A DNA stretch of 58,523 nt from a virus, in the IMG/VR virus record IMGVR_UViG_3300046559_000883, positions 1 to 58,523 of that record, one strand, 5' to 3'. The position numbers and the translations under genes are program-made. Of this stretch, positions 7,116-15,628 are shown piece after piece. Below the pieces are notes generated by a model that made no database searches, was not told the origin of the DNA, and saw only the letters and a list, made by a program, of their open reading frames with translations. Positions within the stretch are counted from its first letter, which is position 1. The number at the start of each line of letters is the position of its first letter.

Positions 7116-8408
7116 GGCAGTCGTCTCCGGGGTGGTATCCGCCATGTCGGCGGCATCGTCGTCGCCAGCAACGGCACCAAGGCCGTCATGACGCTCGAGA
7201 ACATGTTGTGCGATGGCGGCGTCGATCATCTCTTCGACGCAATCGAGTAGGTCTTGCAGCGTGCCGCTCGGGCCCATGCCCATGAGCGACATGAGCGAAT
7301 CGGTGTAATCACCGAGTCCAACACCCTGGACGCTGGCCCGCGGGTCGTCGGTGAGGTCATAGAGGGCGCGAAGGCGCCCGAGCTCGGCCTTACACTCCGT
7401 AGGCGACGCCAGCGGGCTCATCTTGAGCGCCGACCGCATCGCGGGGAGCATGTCGTCGAAGCGGTAGAGTGCCGTCTTCTTCGGAGCGTCCTTCGCGGCG
7501 AGTGGCGCTAGGGATCGGAGGAAGGGGCGGTTCGTAGCGGCGACCGAAGTGAGTCGCGCACCGATGGGTTGCCCCGTAATAGGGTGGCGCGCGTTGAAGC
7601 GAATGGCCGGGCTCACGCTCGTGTATTTCCCTTCGCGGATATACGAGCGCAGCGGTTCGAACCACTGAACGAGTGCCCAAAGGCCCTCGCCTCCGCGGTT
7701 GTCCAATTCGAGGATGCGGCCCTGCGCTGGTGCCCCGTTGACGGCGATGTTGCCGTTCGCAGGGTCTTCCTCCGAAGCGTGCTCAAAGTCGAAGAAGACC
7801 TTCTTGCCGTCGACCTCGCTGAAGTTCCGAACGATGTCGGTGAACACCTTCGCGTTGAGGTCGAATGGCCCCGCGGGGTGGCCCTCGAAGTGACCGCACT
7901 TGGCGATCTGTACCCAAACCGGGTCGGGCTTGTCGGCGGGGCCGGCGGCGTCGGCGGTCAGTGGCAGGAAGTCGCGACAGAGGCGCTCGCTGCCGTCGTC
8001 ACCCGCATGCATGATGTCGATGGTGTGCCCACCCGGGAATCCAAGACGCATCGACAATCCCTTGCGCTTCGTCTTGAGGCCACCGACGTTGCCGGGCTGG
8101 TGCACGTCGTCAACTCCGAGGTCCAGCTGGGCTTGCTTCGGCATGTTGTATTGCGACTCGATGCCGAACTTCTTGGCAGCGCGCGCAATCGCCTTCTTCG
8201 CCGCCGCGTACTCCGTATCGGAAACGCTGCCGGCCTTTTTCGCCTGCTCGAGTCGAGCAGCGGCGTTGCGGGTTCGCGCCGCCGTGTCGATGGGGTAAGC
8301 GCGCTTGGCCGGCAGGGCAAATTGGCCCTCCGGCAGGTCCTTGCGCTTCTCCGCCGAGATCATCTCAACGGTGAAACCGTCGAGGTCGGCTCCCGTTAGC
8401 TCGGTCAT
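6585..8408 (-). CDS. Mu gpI-like capsid maturation protease fused to scaffold
   Basis: 607 aa. Residues 1-90 form a small Lys/Ala-rich domain with L-P-E-G-Q-F-A-L-P-A-K-R-A-Y-P-I-D, resembling DUF6582-type modules sometimes fused to phage proteases. Residues about 150-300 match phage I-like proteases: F-D-F-E-H-A-S-E-E-D-P-A (catalytic-type D/E-H region), A-Q-G-R-I-L-E-L, and Y-T-S-V-S-P-A-I-R-F with A-A-T-N-R-P-F. Residues 430-607 are coiled coil then a Pro-rich linker and short helices, typical of a scaffold. The protease should process scaffold and itself during capsid maturation. Confidence 0.85.
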   Translation of the reverse strand: MTELTGADLDGFTVEMISAEKRKDLPEGQFALPAKRAYPIDTAARTRNAAARLEQAKKAGSVSDTEYAAAKKAIARAAKKFGIESQYNMPKQAQLDLGVDDVHQPGNVGGLKTKRKGLSMRLGFPGGHTIDIMHAGDDGSERLCRDFLPLTADAAGPADKPDPVWVQIAKCGHFEGHPAGPFDLNAKVFTDIVRNFSEVDGKKVFFDFEHASEEDPANGNIAVNGAPAQGRILELDNRGGEGLWALVQWFEPLRSYIREGKYTSVSPAIRFNARHPITGQPIGARLTSVAATNRPFLRSLAPLAAKDAPKKTALYRFDDMLPAMRSALKMSPLASPTECKAELGRLRALYDLTDDPRASVQGVGLGDYTDSLMSLMGMGPSGTLQDLLDCVEEMIDAAIAQHVLERHDGLGAVAGDDDAADMADTTPETTAMSDATTQAINMNDTRIKDLEAKNAELALKLGAAEAKNETLAADVKALKEAHEKRLMSDRDTRVAEAFETYKDSHKLTDASKDMMRVYLETKPEEFDKLYPRVSPRERYLLRDVAPPPPPASPHNPPSGSGPIGAPVDIPTAEELVPKLMRDGMPLEQACLTAEKQIQKALAARRAA

Positions 8409-8431
8409 GATGGTGTCTTTCGCGTGGGCAG

Positions 8432-10093
8432 CTACGGGAGGGCCACGAACTCGATCCAGGCTCCGCAGAGCAGCACGTCATCCGTGCCGAGAAGGCCATT
8501 CGTCGGCTTGACGCTGATAGAGATGCGTCCAGGCGCAGCGGTGAAGGTCTTGGCCGGGATGGTCATCGTGAGTCGCGAACACGTCTTCGCCGTTGCCGTG
8601 GGCGACGCGATGGCCGAGGTCGAACCCGAGAAGGTGGGGCCGGCGTCTTCGAGACTGCCAGGCACCTGCTCGAACATGGTTACCGTGAACGGCGACGTGT
8701 CGGCAGCCGTCGCGCCCGACTTGCTGACCATGAGGACCAGCGTCGAGGCCTGCGACGTGTCGAACGACAGAGGCAAGTCGCGCTCGGACCACACGGCCAC
8801 CTGGGTGGCTGCGTCGTTCCAGCGAATGCCCACCGCCTTCGAGTTGTTGAGCGTCACCCCAGGCTGGGACGCTGCGTTGTCCGAGAATGCCGCCATCGGC
8901 GTTCCCGCGGCAAGGACGCCGGCCTTGAAGTCGATCGGGAGAATCGGCGTCTGCCCGGCGAGCTTCGTGTACTCGAGCCAAAACCCGTTGCAGATGCAGT
9001 CGTCGGTGCCGAGCGTGCCGTTCGTGGGCTTGATGGTCACAGACACGCGGTGCGGACCCGCCGTGAACTTGTTGGCTGCAAGCCCGAGCGTGAGCTTCGA
9101 AACCGTCTTGGCGGTCGCCGTGCCGACGAGGGCACTCGTGGTGCCGCCGAGGTTCGTGGTCGCGTCCTCGAGCGCACCTGCCACCTGCTCGTAGATGCCG
9201 ACGTCGAACGTCGTTGCGTCGCCACCCGTCGCGCCGCTCTTTGACGCAAGCACGACGATGACGCTCGGCTTCGTGACATCCATGTCCGCCGGGAGCTCGA
9301 ACGAGCTCCAGATGGCGACCTGCGTCGCAGCGTCGTTCCAGCGAATGCCAACGGCGTGCGTGTTGTCCAGCGTCACGCCGGGTTGAGAGGCCGCGTTGTC
9401 TGCAAACGCAGCCATCGGCGTTCCGGCGGCGAGAATCGCTGCGCGCAGATCGATGAACACGCGCGGCACGGCCGGCCGCTTCGTGTACGTCAGATAGGAG
9501 CTGTTGATGATGAGGTCGTCGGTCGCGAGCGTGCCGCTCGGCACCACCGACATCGACAGGCGCGCCGGAGGCGTGGGGGGCAGGTAGAGTTGCGCCTGAA
9601 GAAGCGTGCACGTCTTCGCTGCGGCGCTGGCCTGAGCAGTCGTCAGCGCTGTCGAGACAGACCCGAGGTTCGCGCCAGCGTCTTCGAGCGCCCCCACGGT
9701 CTGCGCGTATGCGACAACCGTAATCGAAGCGACGTCAGTCGCAGTCGCGCCGCTCTTCGATACGACGAAGTTCGCCGTGACCGGATACGTCGGGTCGAGG
9801 TCGAGAGGGAGGTCCACCTCGGTCCAGACCGCCGTAAGCGTGCCGCCCTTCCAGCGCACACCAACTGCTTTGGAGTTGTCCAGCGTGATGCCCGGAGTCG
9901 AGCCGGCGTAGGCACCGAGCACGGTGCCCGCCGCGAGGATGGCACCCTTCAGGTCGATCTCGACGCTTCCGATTCCGGCGACGGCGTTGAGGTCGGCCCT
10001 CGCGGCCGACATGTTGGTGCAATAGTCCAGCGCGAGCGCAGCAGGGTTGTTGCCGAGGATCTCGCGGTTCGGCGCGGTAATGGTCGAGGCCAT
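8432..10093 (-). CDS. Head-module protein of three tandem beta-domains
   Basis: 553 aa built of three copies of a roughly 170-180 residue unit, at about 45-210, 211-385 and 386-553. Each has I-D-(L/F)-(K/R)-A-x-(I/V)-L-A-A-G-T, G-(V/I)-(R)-W, a V-S/A-S-K-S-G-A-T turn, G-(A/S)-L-E-D-A and T-A-K-T-x-S-x-L, ending in a T-L-(G)-T-D-D strand and a Y-T-K-like end. Copies 2 and 3 are closest to each other. It sits between portal and protease, where Mu has the MuF-type gene, which I do not find. Most likely a capsid or portal-vertex decoration protein that is a covalent pseudo-trimer. Confidence 0.75.
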   Translation of the reverse strand: MASTITAPNREILGNNPAALALDYCTNMSAARADLNAVAGIGSVEIDLKGAILAAGTVLGAYAGSTPGITLDNSKAVGVRWKGGTLTAVWTEVDLPLDLDPTYPVTANFVVSKSGATATDVASITVVAYAQTVGALEDAGANLGSVSTALTTAQASAAAKTCTLLQAQLYLPPTPPARLSMSVVPSGTLATDDLIINSSYLTYTKRPAVPRVFIDLRAAILAAGTPMAAFADNAASQPGVTLDNTHAVGIRWNDAATQVAIWSSFELPADMDVTKPSVIVVLASKSGATGGDATTFDVGIYEQVAGALEDATTNLGGTTSALVGTATAKTVSKLTLGLAANKFTAGPHRVSVTIKPTNGTLGTDDCICNGFWLEYTKLAGQTPILPIDFKAGVLAAGTPMAAFSDNAASQPGVTLNNSKAVGIRWNDAATQVAVWSERDLPLSFDTSQASTLVLMVSKSGATAADTSPFTVTMFEQVPGSLEDAGPTFSGSTSAIASPTATAKTCSRLTMTIPAKTFTAAPGRISISVKPTNGLLGTDDVLLCGAWIEFVALP

Positions 10094-10114
10094 GTCTTCG
10101 TTCCTTCGAAGCCG

Positions 10115-11743
10115 CTACTCGGCGGCGAGTGGGTCTTCGGCGCCGTCCTCGTTCGGGTCGGCAGGGTCGTTTGCGGGCGGCGGAGGCTCAGGGCCTGAAC
10201 CGGGAAACTGATGCAGCACCGGAGGCGGTGGAGGCGGCGGCGTCGCGACGTCACCGCCGAGGATGTCGGCAGTGACCTCGACCGGCTTGATCGGTACGAG
10301 GCGCCTAGGCTTTGCCTTCCAATCGGGCGGAGCGTCTTCGGGCGGCTCCTGCTTGATGAGCGGCAGCCCGAGCTCCTGGCCGAGCTCGTCGGCGTCGACC
10401 GGCATGCCGACTGCGGCGGCGGCAGCCGCTAGATCCATGCGCTCGGCAGGATCCGGCTTTTCATCAACGTGGATTGTGACCCGAGGGGTCAGGTCCACCT
10501 CGTCCGGGAAGTTGAGGCGAACGATCCAGGCGATAAGGTCGCGCCGAAGCGTTTCGCTTAGACAGTTAGCGTCGTAGCGAGCAAGCTCCGTCGCGCCCTG
10601 TTTTTGGATCTTCGTGGCGCCCGCGTTGCCGCGTTCGCCCGAATCAGTCGTGAGGGTGGAGCCCTCGACGCACTTGCTAATCTGCCCGTCGCAGTACTTG
10701 AGCAGGGCTTCGTGCGTGAGCGCCGGGCGCCCCGTGAGTCCGGGGCCGACGAGTGTCGTGCTGACGGAATCGGGCAGCACCGCCGAGGCGGCCGCGCCAC
10801 TTCCGAAGGCGGCAGCGGTGTTGTTGGCCGCCGCGATATCGTCCTTGTCGGCCATCCGGGGCGTCCCGGTGGTCGTCGTGGAGTATTGGAGAATCGGCCA
10901 TGGCTTGCCGAACTTCTCGACGTACTGCCCCGCTCCGCGCAGGGTCATTCCCTTCAGCGCGAAGAAGAACGCGAGCTCGCGTCCTAGCCCTTCGCGCGTC
11001 GGGTAGTCGCCGCGAAGCTGCGGCGTGTGAATGATGAACTTGCCCGGGAAGTCGTCGACGACGATGCCGAATCCGGAGGCGTTTGACGTCGGCGACGACG
11101 AATCCCAGAAGGACCGGACAGAGCCCTGGTCCCAAATGTGAGCCTTCCAGCTCGTCGGGTCGGGGTAAGCGACGCGGCGGCTGTGCACGAAGTGCAAGCG
11201 CTTAGGAACCCAGCACTTACCTTCGCGCGCCCACCCAATCTCGGCGGCAGAGACGCCGTAGTACACGGCCCACTGGAGCGCAGCGAGGCTCTGCTCTAGG
11301 TCGGCGATGCCCTCGATGCACTCGTTGACGAACTCGGCGATCTCATTCGCTCGTTCGAAGCGGGGATCGTCGTCCGGGATGTCGGCGTGCGCAATCTCGA
11401 GGCGAGCGCCCGCGACGACGAGAACGCGCTTGCTGAGAACCGCGTAGCCATGTGGCTCCCGCTCGAGTAGCTCGTCAAGCAGGTCGACGTATTCACGACG
11501 GTATCCCGTCGTGCACAGGCGCATGAGCGCCGAGATGGTCTGAAAGGTGAGTGAGCTCCCGAGGACCGATGGATACCGGTCAACGAGAGGATAGGGTGCT
11601 AGCGGCGCATCCTCTGGGGCCGGCGCTTCGTCAGCGGGACGAGCGGGCGGTAGGGCCGGCGGAGCGACCGCGATGGTGCTAGGTGCCGGCGAGGGCTCGA
11701 AGAAGCCGCGGAGCCACACGCTGGCGCGTTCGAAGATCGCCAT
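10115..11743 (-). CDS. Portal protein (Mu gp29-like, DUF935)
   Basis: 542 aa. The portal core shows S-L-T-F-Q-T-I-S-A-L-M-R-L, Y-(R)-R-E-Y-V-D-L-L-D-E-L-L-E-R-E-P-H, A-L-Q-W-A-V-Y-Y-G-V-S-A-A-E-I-G-W, W-V-P-K-R-L-H-F-V-H and Y-V-E-K-F-G-K-P-W-P-I, all typical of DUF935 portals. The C-terminus is a Pro-rich, acidic tail. Twelve copies form the channel at the packaging vertex and dock the terminase. It is preceded by a 232-base gap with a terminator-like hairpin. Confidence 0.88.
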   Translation of the reverse strand: MAIFERASVWLRGFFEPSPAPSTIAVAPPALPPARPADEAPAPEDAPLAPYPLVDRYPSVLGSSLTFQTISALMRLCTTGYRREYVDLLDELLEREPHGYAVLSKRVLVVAGARLEIAHADIPDDDPRFERANEIAEFVNECIEGIADLEQSLAALQWAVYYGVSAAEIGWAREGKCWVPKRLHFVHSRRVAYPDPTSWKAHIWDQGSVRSFWDSSSPTSNASGFGIVVDDFPGKFIIHTPQLRGDYPTREGLGRELAFFFALKGMTLRGAGQYVEKFGKPWPILQYSTTTTGTPRMADKDDIAAANNTAAAFGSGAAASAVLPDSVSTTLVGPGLTGRPALTHEALLKYCDGQISKCVEGSTLTTDSGERGNAGATKIQKQGATELARYDANCLSETLRRDLIAWIVRLNFPDEVDLTPRVTIHVDEKPDPAERMDLAAAAAAVGMPVDADELGQELGLPLIKQEPPEDAPPDWKAKPRRLVPIKPVEVTADILGGDVATPPPPPPPVLHQFPGSGPEPPPPANDPADPNEDGAEDPLAAE

Positions 11744-11853
11744 GCGGTCGGCTCCTGTGAGATTTGCTGCCTGTCGCGAACGAGCGAAGGAGGAGCGCTC
11801 GGCGGCTACGGCCGGCAGCGGGCCGGGTGCGAAGTGAGGCGCTGAAACGCGAA

Positions 11854-11874
11854 AGCCAACCGGGCGGGTTGGCT
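11854..11874 (-). terminator. Terminator-like hairpin before the portal gene
   Basis: AGCCAACC at 11854-11861 pairs perfectly with GGTTGGCT at 11867-11874, loop of five. Read leftward it is followed by TTTCGCGTTTC. It lies in the 11744-11975 non-coding stretch, which holds nothing else I recognise. It may partly terminate transcription from upstream genes, or be a processing hairpin. Confidence 0.5.
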
Positions 11875-11975
11875 ATCAGGTGCGTGCAGACTGCGGGGGC
11901 TCGTCTGGACGCGCGTTGGACAGTAGTTCGGGAGGGCCCGGACATCAACGCCCACGTTCGGGCAAAAAGAGTTTC

Positions 11976-12308
11976 TTACAATCTACGCTTTGCGGGCTTG
12001 TCGAGTGTAGTGCGGTCACTCGGCGGAAGCTCCGGAACGCGACGGGAAGTCCTGAGTCGCTCGACTAGCATGCGCAGACGATCGAGCTCGGCTACATCCT
12101 GTGTTGACCGATCGTGCCGCTGGACCCAGGCCACGAGCGCGGCGTGGTGAATGTACACGATGCCTCGATGGTCGACGCGCGTCGGTAGCGGGTCGACCTC
12201 ACGGTCGGCGTAGCGGCGCGCCGTCTTCTCGTCGACATGCAAGGCGACGCCGATGCCCTTCCAACCCTCGATGACGTCCGGCTGAACGGCGCCCGACTGC
12301 GCAGCCAT
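11976..12308 (-). CDS. Small helix-turn-helix protein
   Basis: 110 aa, ATG at 12308 overlapping the previous stop. Residues 12-60 form an excisionase/MerR-like helix-turn-helix: G-W-K-G-I-G-V-A-L-H-V-D-E-K-T-A-R-R-Y, then P-T-R-V-D-H-R-G-I-V-Y-I with H-H-A-A-L-V-A-W. It probably binds DNA. It lies between large terminase and portal, so a packaging or late-gene regulatory role is possible. Confidence 0.68.
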   Translation of the reverse strand: MAAQSGAVQPDVIEGWKGIGVALHVDEKTARRYADREVDPLPTRVDHRGIVYIHHAALVAWVQRHDRSTQDVAELDRLRMLVERLRTSRRVPELPPSDRTTLDKPAKRRL

Positions 12309-13099
12309 CACGCCCACCGTCCACCGGGCGCACGGACCCGTTCGACGTGGCCCACTGAGATACGCTCACGGGTGCGGCGAACCTTAGACTCCGACGTGGT
12401 GAACGGGTCCTCGCCAACCAAAGACCCGAGCGCAAACAGGGCGCCGCGGGCGCGCGTGTGCACCTCTTCGCGGATGTCTTCGACGGTGCGGTCGCGCTCC
12501 TTGATGCTGATGCCGTTCTTCTCCGTGGCCTTGGTGCAGAGCCAGACGACGTAACCACCAACGCAGTCCTGCCTCCGCAGCGGATCGCCAAGTCGCCTCT
12601 TGGGCTCAAACTTATAGTCCTTCGGGATACAGTACACGCTAAGGCGCCCGCCACGCTGCAACCTATGCTCGACCTCTTTGGGCTCTTCCTGGTGCCGCTC
12701 GCGGTGGCGTTCGAATGCGCGGACGGCTGATGCAGTGAGGAGGGTTACACCAACGAATTCGCCGAAGCGCTGGACGACCCGCTGACCGTCTCCACTTCCG
12801 TAACCCTGGTCGATGCTGTGCACCCAGTCATACGGGCCGAGCCAAGCGGCGAAGGTGTGCTCGTGATCTTCGCCAACGGAGCGCATAAACCCATGTGCTT
12901 CTCGCTCGCGAGAGAAAACCTTGTCAGCGTTAGGACCAACCTCGTGGCGACCGATGGCCGCGCGGTCATGATCGTGCGTCGTGACGTATCCGCCGAACGC
13001 CACGTCGACAAGCGCCCCGAAGCTGGAGCGCCGAGTGTCCGTGGTGTAGTACTCCGTGAGCATCTGCCGCACCCATGGTGCGGGCTGTACCGTTGCCAT
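12308..13099 (-). CDS. Unknown protein between terminase and portal
   Basis: 263 aa, ATG at 13099 with GGAGG upstream. Rich in charged residues, His and Arg, with several aromatic stretches (W-L-G-P-Y-D-W-V-H-S near residue 86; V-Y-C-I-P-K-D-Y-K-F near 155; G-G-Y-V-V-W-L-C-T-K near 180). I do not recognise the family. A gene here is absent from Mu. Confidence 0.65.
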   Translation of the reverse strand: MATVQPAPWVRQMLTEYYTTDTRRSSFGALVDVAFGGYVTTHDHDRAAIGRHEVGPNADKVFSREREAHGFMRSVGEDHEHTFAAWLGPYDWVHSIDQGYGSGDGQRVVQRFGEFVGVTLLTASAVRAFERHRERHQEEPKEVEHRLQRGGRLSVYCIPKDYKFEPKRRLGDPLRRQDCVGGYVVWLCTKATEKNGISIKERDRTVEDIREEVHTRARGALFALGSLVGEDPFTTSESKVRRTRERISVGHVERVRAPGGRWA

Positions 13100-13111
13100 C
13101 CTATCCTCCTC

Positions 13112-13128
13112 GCCGAGACCCGCTCGGC
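13112..13128 (-). promoter_or_regulatory. Hairpin just before a ribosome binding site
   Basis: GCCGAG at 13112-13117 and CTCGGC at 13123-13128 form a perfect six-pair stem with a five-base loop. It abuts the GAGGAGGAT ribosome binding site of the 12308-13099 gene and follows the terminase stop. It could tune translation after the terminase gene. Confidence 0.4.
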
Positions 13129-13135
13129 AAAACCA

Positions 13136-14755
13136 TTACCCCCACCCCAGCGGTTCCGTGTCGGGGTTGAACCAACTCACGCCAGGAACCGCAGCGGGCG
13201 GCCCTCCGATGTGCAGCGCCGCCTGGCAGACAGCGAGCACCAGCGCTGCCAGGATGTCCCCGTGGCTCTGCCCCTGCTTCGGCAGCTGGATCTGAATCGC
13301 CCCGCCAGGCACGGGCCCGCTCTTCACGCCGCGCAGCTGATTGATAAGCCTAGGATCGTCTGGCAGTTCGCACTTGCCCTCGGACATGAGCGTGCGGAGG
13401 ATCGTGAACCACTCGGCCCAGCGTGCTGCCGTCGGCTGCGCCTCGTCGTACTGCATGGCCCACTTCTCACGCTCGGCCCAACGGCGCAGCTCGTCGTGCG
13501 CCGTGTCGGCGTAGTACAAGTCGCCCTTCATGCTGTGGCAGTTGTAGCTCTGGCACGTCGAGGCGAAGCGCTGGACGACCTCGGAGGGCTTCAGCGGAGA
13601 GCCGGAGGGCGGGACGAGCTCGTCGTACATGGCGACGCGGACGCGGCCGTCCTCAACGCGGGCCATGGCGAGGGCGCTGCTGTTCTTGCGGAAGCCGAGG
13701 TCCGCTCCGGCGTAGTGCTGAGCGCCGTTGGGTGCGAGCGCTTGGCGGCCCTTGGCAACGGCAACGGCAATGCAGCTCTCGGGGAAGAACGCCGACGCGT
13801 TTGCGGAGAGCGGGACCGCCGAGTACTCACGGGCCGCGTTGATGGGGTCGCGGCGAAACTCCGCCTCCTCGTCCTCGAGCGAGAGCGTCGGGTTCATGCT
13901 CCGCGTGTCGGAGTGAAATGCCAAGGCCGCCCGGCTCGCCTTGCCGAACGCCGCCGTGAACATCTCGTGGAACGGGCCTTCCTCGGCCCACGGCGACGAG
14001 ACGACCCAGACCTGCGCGCCTCCGAGCATGCGGGTGATGGCCGCGCGGTAGTTGTCGGGCAGGTTGACCGCGCCGTCCTCGGCGTCGTGGAAGTCGGCCT
14101 CGTCGAACACGATGCCGGCGAGCCACGTGCCGCGCAGGTTGCCGCCGCCGCTCGACGCGGCCACGAGCTCAACGGTCACCTCGTTGCCGTCCGGCCGGCG
14201 GATGATGGCTTGCTCGGCGCCCGACTTCACGAGCAGCTTGGAGAGCACAGGACTCCGCTGCGCGATGGTCACGACCCACTTGAACACGGCGCGGGCCTGC
14301 TTCAGGAGCGGCGCAACGATGAGCCCACGCACGAGCTCACCGGGCTGTACGCCCACGAGTCCGTCTGCGTCGGGGCGTTCGTAGTCGAGCGCCGGGCGGC
14401 GGAACTGCGACTTCAGAATCGAGTACATGAGCGCCATCGCCGCGATCATGCTCTTGCCGGCGCGGACACCGGTGCGCAGGACGATGCAGCGCGGCTTGCA
14501 CGGCGGCAGGACGTCGCTGCCGAAGTGGAAGAGCATCTTGGTTGCTGACAGGTGCGTGACAGGCTGCCCGTCCACGGCACGGATGAGCGCAAGCTGCGTT
14601 GGAGACGGCGAGAAGTTGCCGAGCTCCCGATGCGTGACGAGCGTTTCGAAGGTGAGAGAGGGTCCGAGCATGTCGATTGCCTGCTTCGACGATGGCGCCG
14701 TGATGACGTCGAGCGTCTTCTCCAAGATGGCGTCGAGGGCAGAGCGGGAGGTCAC
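13136..14755 (-). CDS. Terminase large subunit (packaging ATPase-nuclease)
   Basis: 539 aa from a GTG at 14755 with GGAG six bases upstream; a longer frame to 14968 overlaps other genes and reads as non-protein. Walker A is G-V-R-A-G-K-S at about residues 96-102, and Walker B with catalytic Glu is I-V-F-D-E-A-D at about 215-221. The C-terminal nuclease half has Y-A-G-A-D-L-G-F and H-G-D-I-L-A-A-L-V. The enzyme pumps DNA into the prohead through the portal and cuts genome units. It lacks long fusion domains and is of normal length for phage terminases. Confidence 0.9.
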   Translation of the reverse strand: MTSRSALDAILEKTLDVITAPSSKQAIDMLGPSLTFETLVTHRELGNFSPSPTQLALIRAVDGQPVTHLSATKMLFHFGSDVLPPCKPRCIVLRTGVRAGKSMIAAMALMYSILKSQFRRPALDYERPDADGLVGVQPGELVRGLIVAPLLKQARAVFKWVVTIAQRSPVLSKLLVKSGAEQAIIRRPDGNEVTVELVAASSGGGNLRGTWLAGIVFDEADFHDAEDGAVNLPDNYRAAITRMLGGAQVWVVSSPWAEEGPFHEMFTAAFGKASRAALAFHSDTRSMNPTLSLEDEEAEFRRDPINAAREYSAVPLSANASAFFPESCIAVAVAKGRQALAPNGAQHYAGADLGFRKNSSALAMARVEDGRVRVAMYDELVPPSGSPLKPSEVVQRFASTCQSYNCHSMKGDLYYADTAHDELRRWAEREKWAMQYDEAQPTAARWAEWFTILRTLMSEGKCELPDDPRLINQLRGVKSGPVPGGAIQIQLPKQGQSHGDILAALVLAVCQAALHIGGPPAAVPGVSWFNPDTEPLGWG

Positions 14756-14756
14756 G

Positions 14757-14972
14757 TCATTCTCCACGCATCCAAGCGAGCATTGATGCCCCGATGTCGA
14801 GCTCGGCGTCGTCATCGCCCCACGGCAGAGGCAAGCTCGGCCCAGGCTCGCAGCTCTGCGACTTCTCTGCCCAGCCAAGCACGGCGTCCACCTCCGCATC
14901 GTCCTCGTCGAGGCAGTAGACGAGCCAGAGGCGTTCCTCGCGAAAGCGGGACTCGAAGTCACGGTCAATCAC
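14757..14972 (-). CDS. Small acidic protein, unknown
   Basis: 71 aa from a GTG at 14972 that overlaps the previous stop (GTGA). Strongly acidic (C-L-D-E-D-D-A-E-V-D-A-V-L and W-G-D-D-D-A-E-L-D-I). Ends one base before the terminase start. Not recognised; may be a terminase-linked accessory. Confidence 0.6.
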   Translation of the reverse strand: MIDRDFESRFREERLWLVYCLDEDDAEVDAVLGWAEKSQSCEPGPSLPLPWGDDDAELDIGASMLAWMRGE

Positions 14973-15265
14973 TTCGACACCTTCTCGAGCGGAGGCGCGG
15001 CCGGCATACGCGTCGGGAAGTGCAGCCGCACATCGCGCCACATGGGCAGCGTGAACTCCGACGGCAATACGAAGGTCGGCAGCCTAAGGTGGCCCGCCCA
15101 CTTTCGAAGGAGTGCGTTTAGCACGCGTCTACGCGGACGGTCGCGCCAAAGGGCAAATACGGCTCCGCGCATGAGCCACGCTTTCGCCAGGCGCCACATC
15201 GACGCCTTCGGCGCGCAGTGCGGCCAGGGTAGGCCGACGGGCTTGGCTGAGCGGTAGGGGTTCAT
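14969..15265 (-). CDS. Unknown basic protein
   Basis: 98 aa, ATG at 15265 overlapping the stop of a tiny upstream reading frame. Arg- and Trp-rich (M-W-R-L-A-K-A-W-L-M-R, W-R-D-R-P-R-R-R). Two stretches are hydrophobic enough to be amphipathic helices. No family recognised. Sits in the packaging cluster. Confidence 0.6.
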   Translation of the reverse strand: MNPYRSAKPVGLPWPHCAPKASMWRLAKAWLMRGAVFALWRDRPRRRVLNALLRKWAGHLRLPTFVLPSEFTLPMWRDVRLHFPTRMPAAPPLEKVSK

Positions 15266-15309
15266 CGCTTGAACCCATCCTCGATGGGGACCATGGCAAG
15301 GAGCTTCAT
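15262..15309 (-). CDS. Possible 15-residue reading frame fitted between two genes
   Basis: ATG at 15309 overlaps the stop of the gene upstream (ATGA), and its TGA at 15262-15264 overlaps the ATG of the gene downstream. It would encode MKLLAMVPIEDGFKR. Four-base overlaps on both sides in an operon that uses this spacing almost everywhere suggest it is translated, perhaps only to carry ribosomes across the gap. It could equally be chance. Confidence 0.4.
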   Translation of the reverse strand: MKLLAMVPIEDGFKR

Positions 15310-15626
15310 TCGTACTTCCTGCGCAGCGCTTCATATTGCGCCCGCTCGGCAGCCTCATCCGCCGCTTTCCTCTTCGCCTCTCTGGCTGCATCCCGCTCTG
15401 CAATCACCGCGTCGAGCAGCGGCCCAATGTCGTGCTCGGCATCGACGGCGTAGAGCGTCGCGCGATTAATCCAATCATCGTGACGGCCGTCCTTCCACGT
15501 CTCGCGGAGTGCATCAACAGCCTTCGCACGCGCGTCGTCAAGCGTGGTTGCGGCAATGTCGAAGCACCGCACGCCGTATCTACCATCGTCCGACTGAACC
15601 AAAAGGTACCTCTTTGCCTCGCCCAC
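15306..15626 (-). CDS. Unknown protein with C-terminal coiled coil
   Basis: 106 aa, GTG at 15626. The N-terminal half is beta-like (R-Y-L-L-V-Q-S-D-D-G-R-Y-G-V-R-C-F-D). From residue 75 it becomes a long charged helix with A-E-R-D-A-A-R-E-A-K-R-K-A-A-D-E-A. No family recognised. Confidence 0.62.
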   Translation of the reverse strand: MGEAKRYLLVQSDDGRYGVRCFDIAATTLDDARAKAVDALRETWKDGRHDDWINRATLYAVDAEHDIGPLLDAVIAERDAAREAKRKAADEAAERAQYEALRRKYE

Positions 15627-15628
15627 GG

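Noticed and set aside
12818-14548. A 576-codon open frame on the plus strand opposite the terminase
   Set aside because: High-GC antisense shadow; Arg/His/Val-rich with no domain, and the opposite strand encodes a clear terminase.
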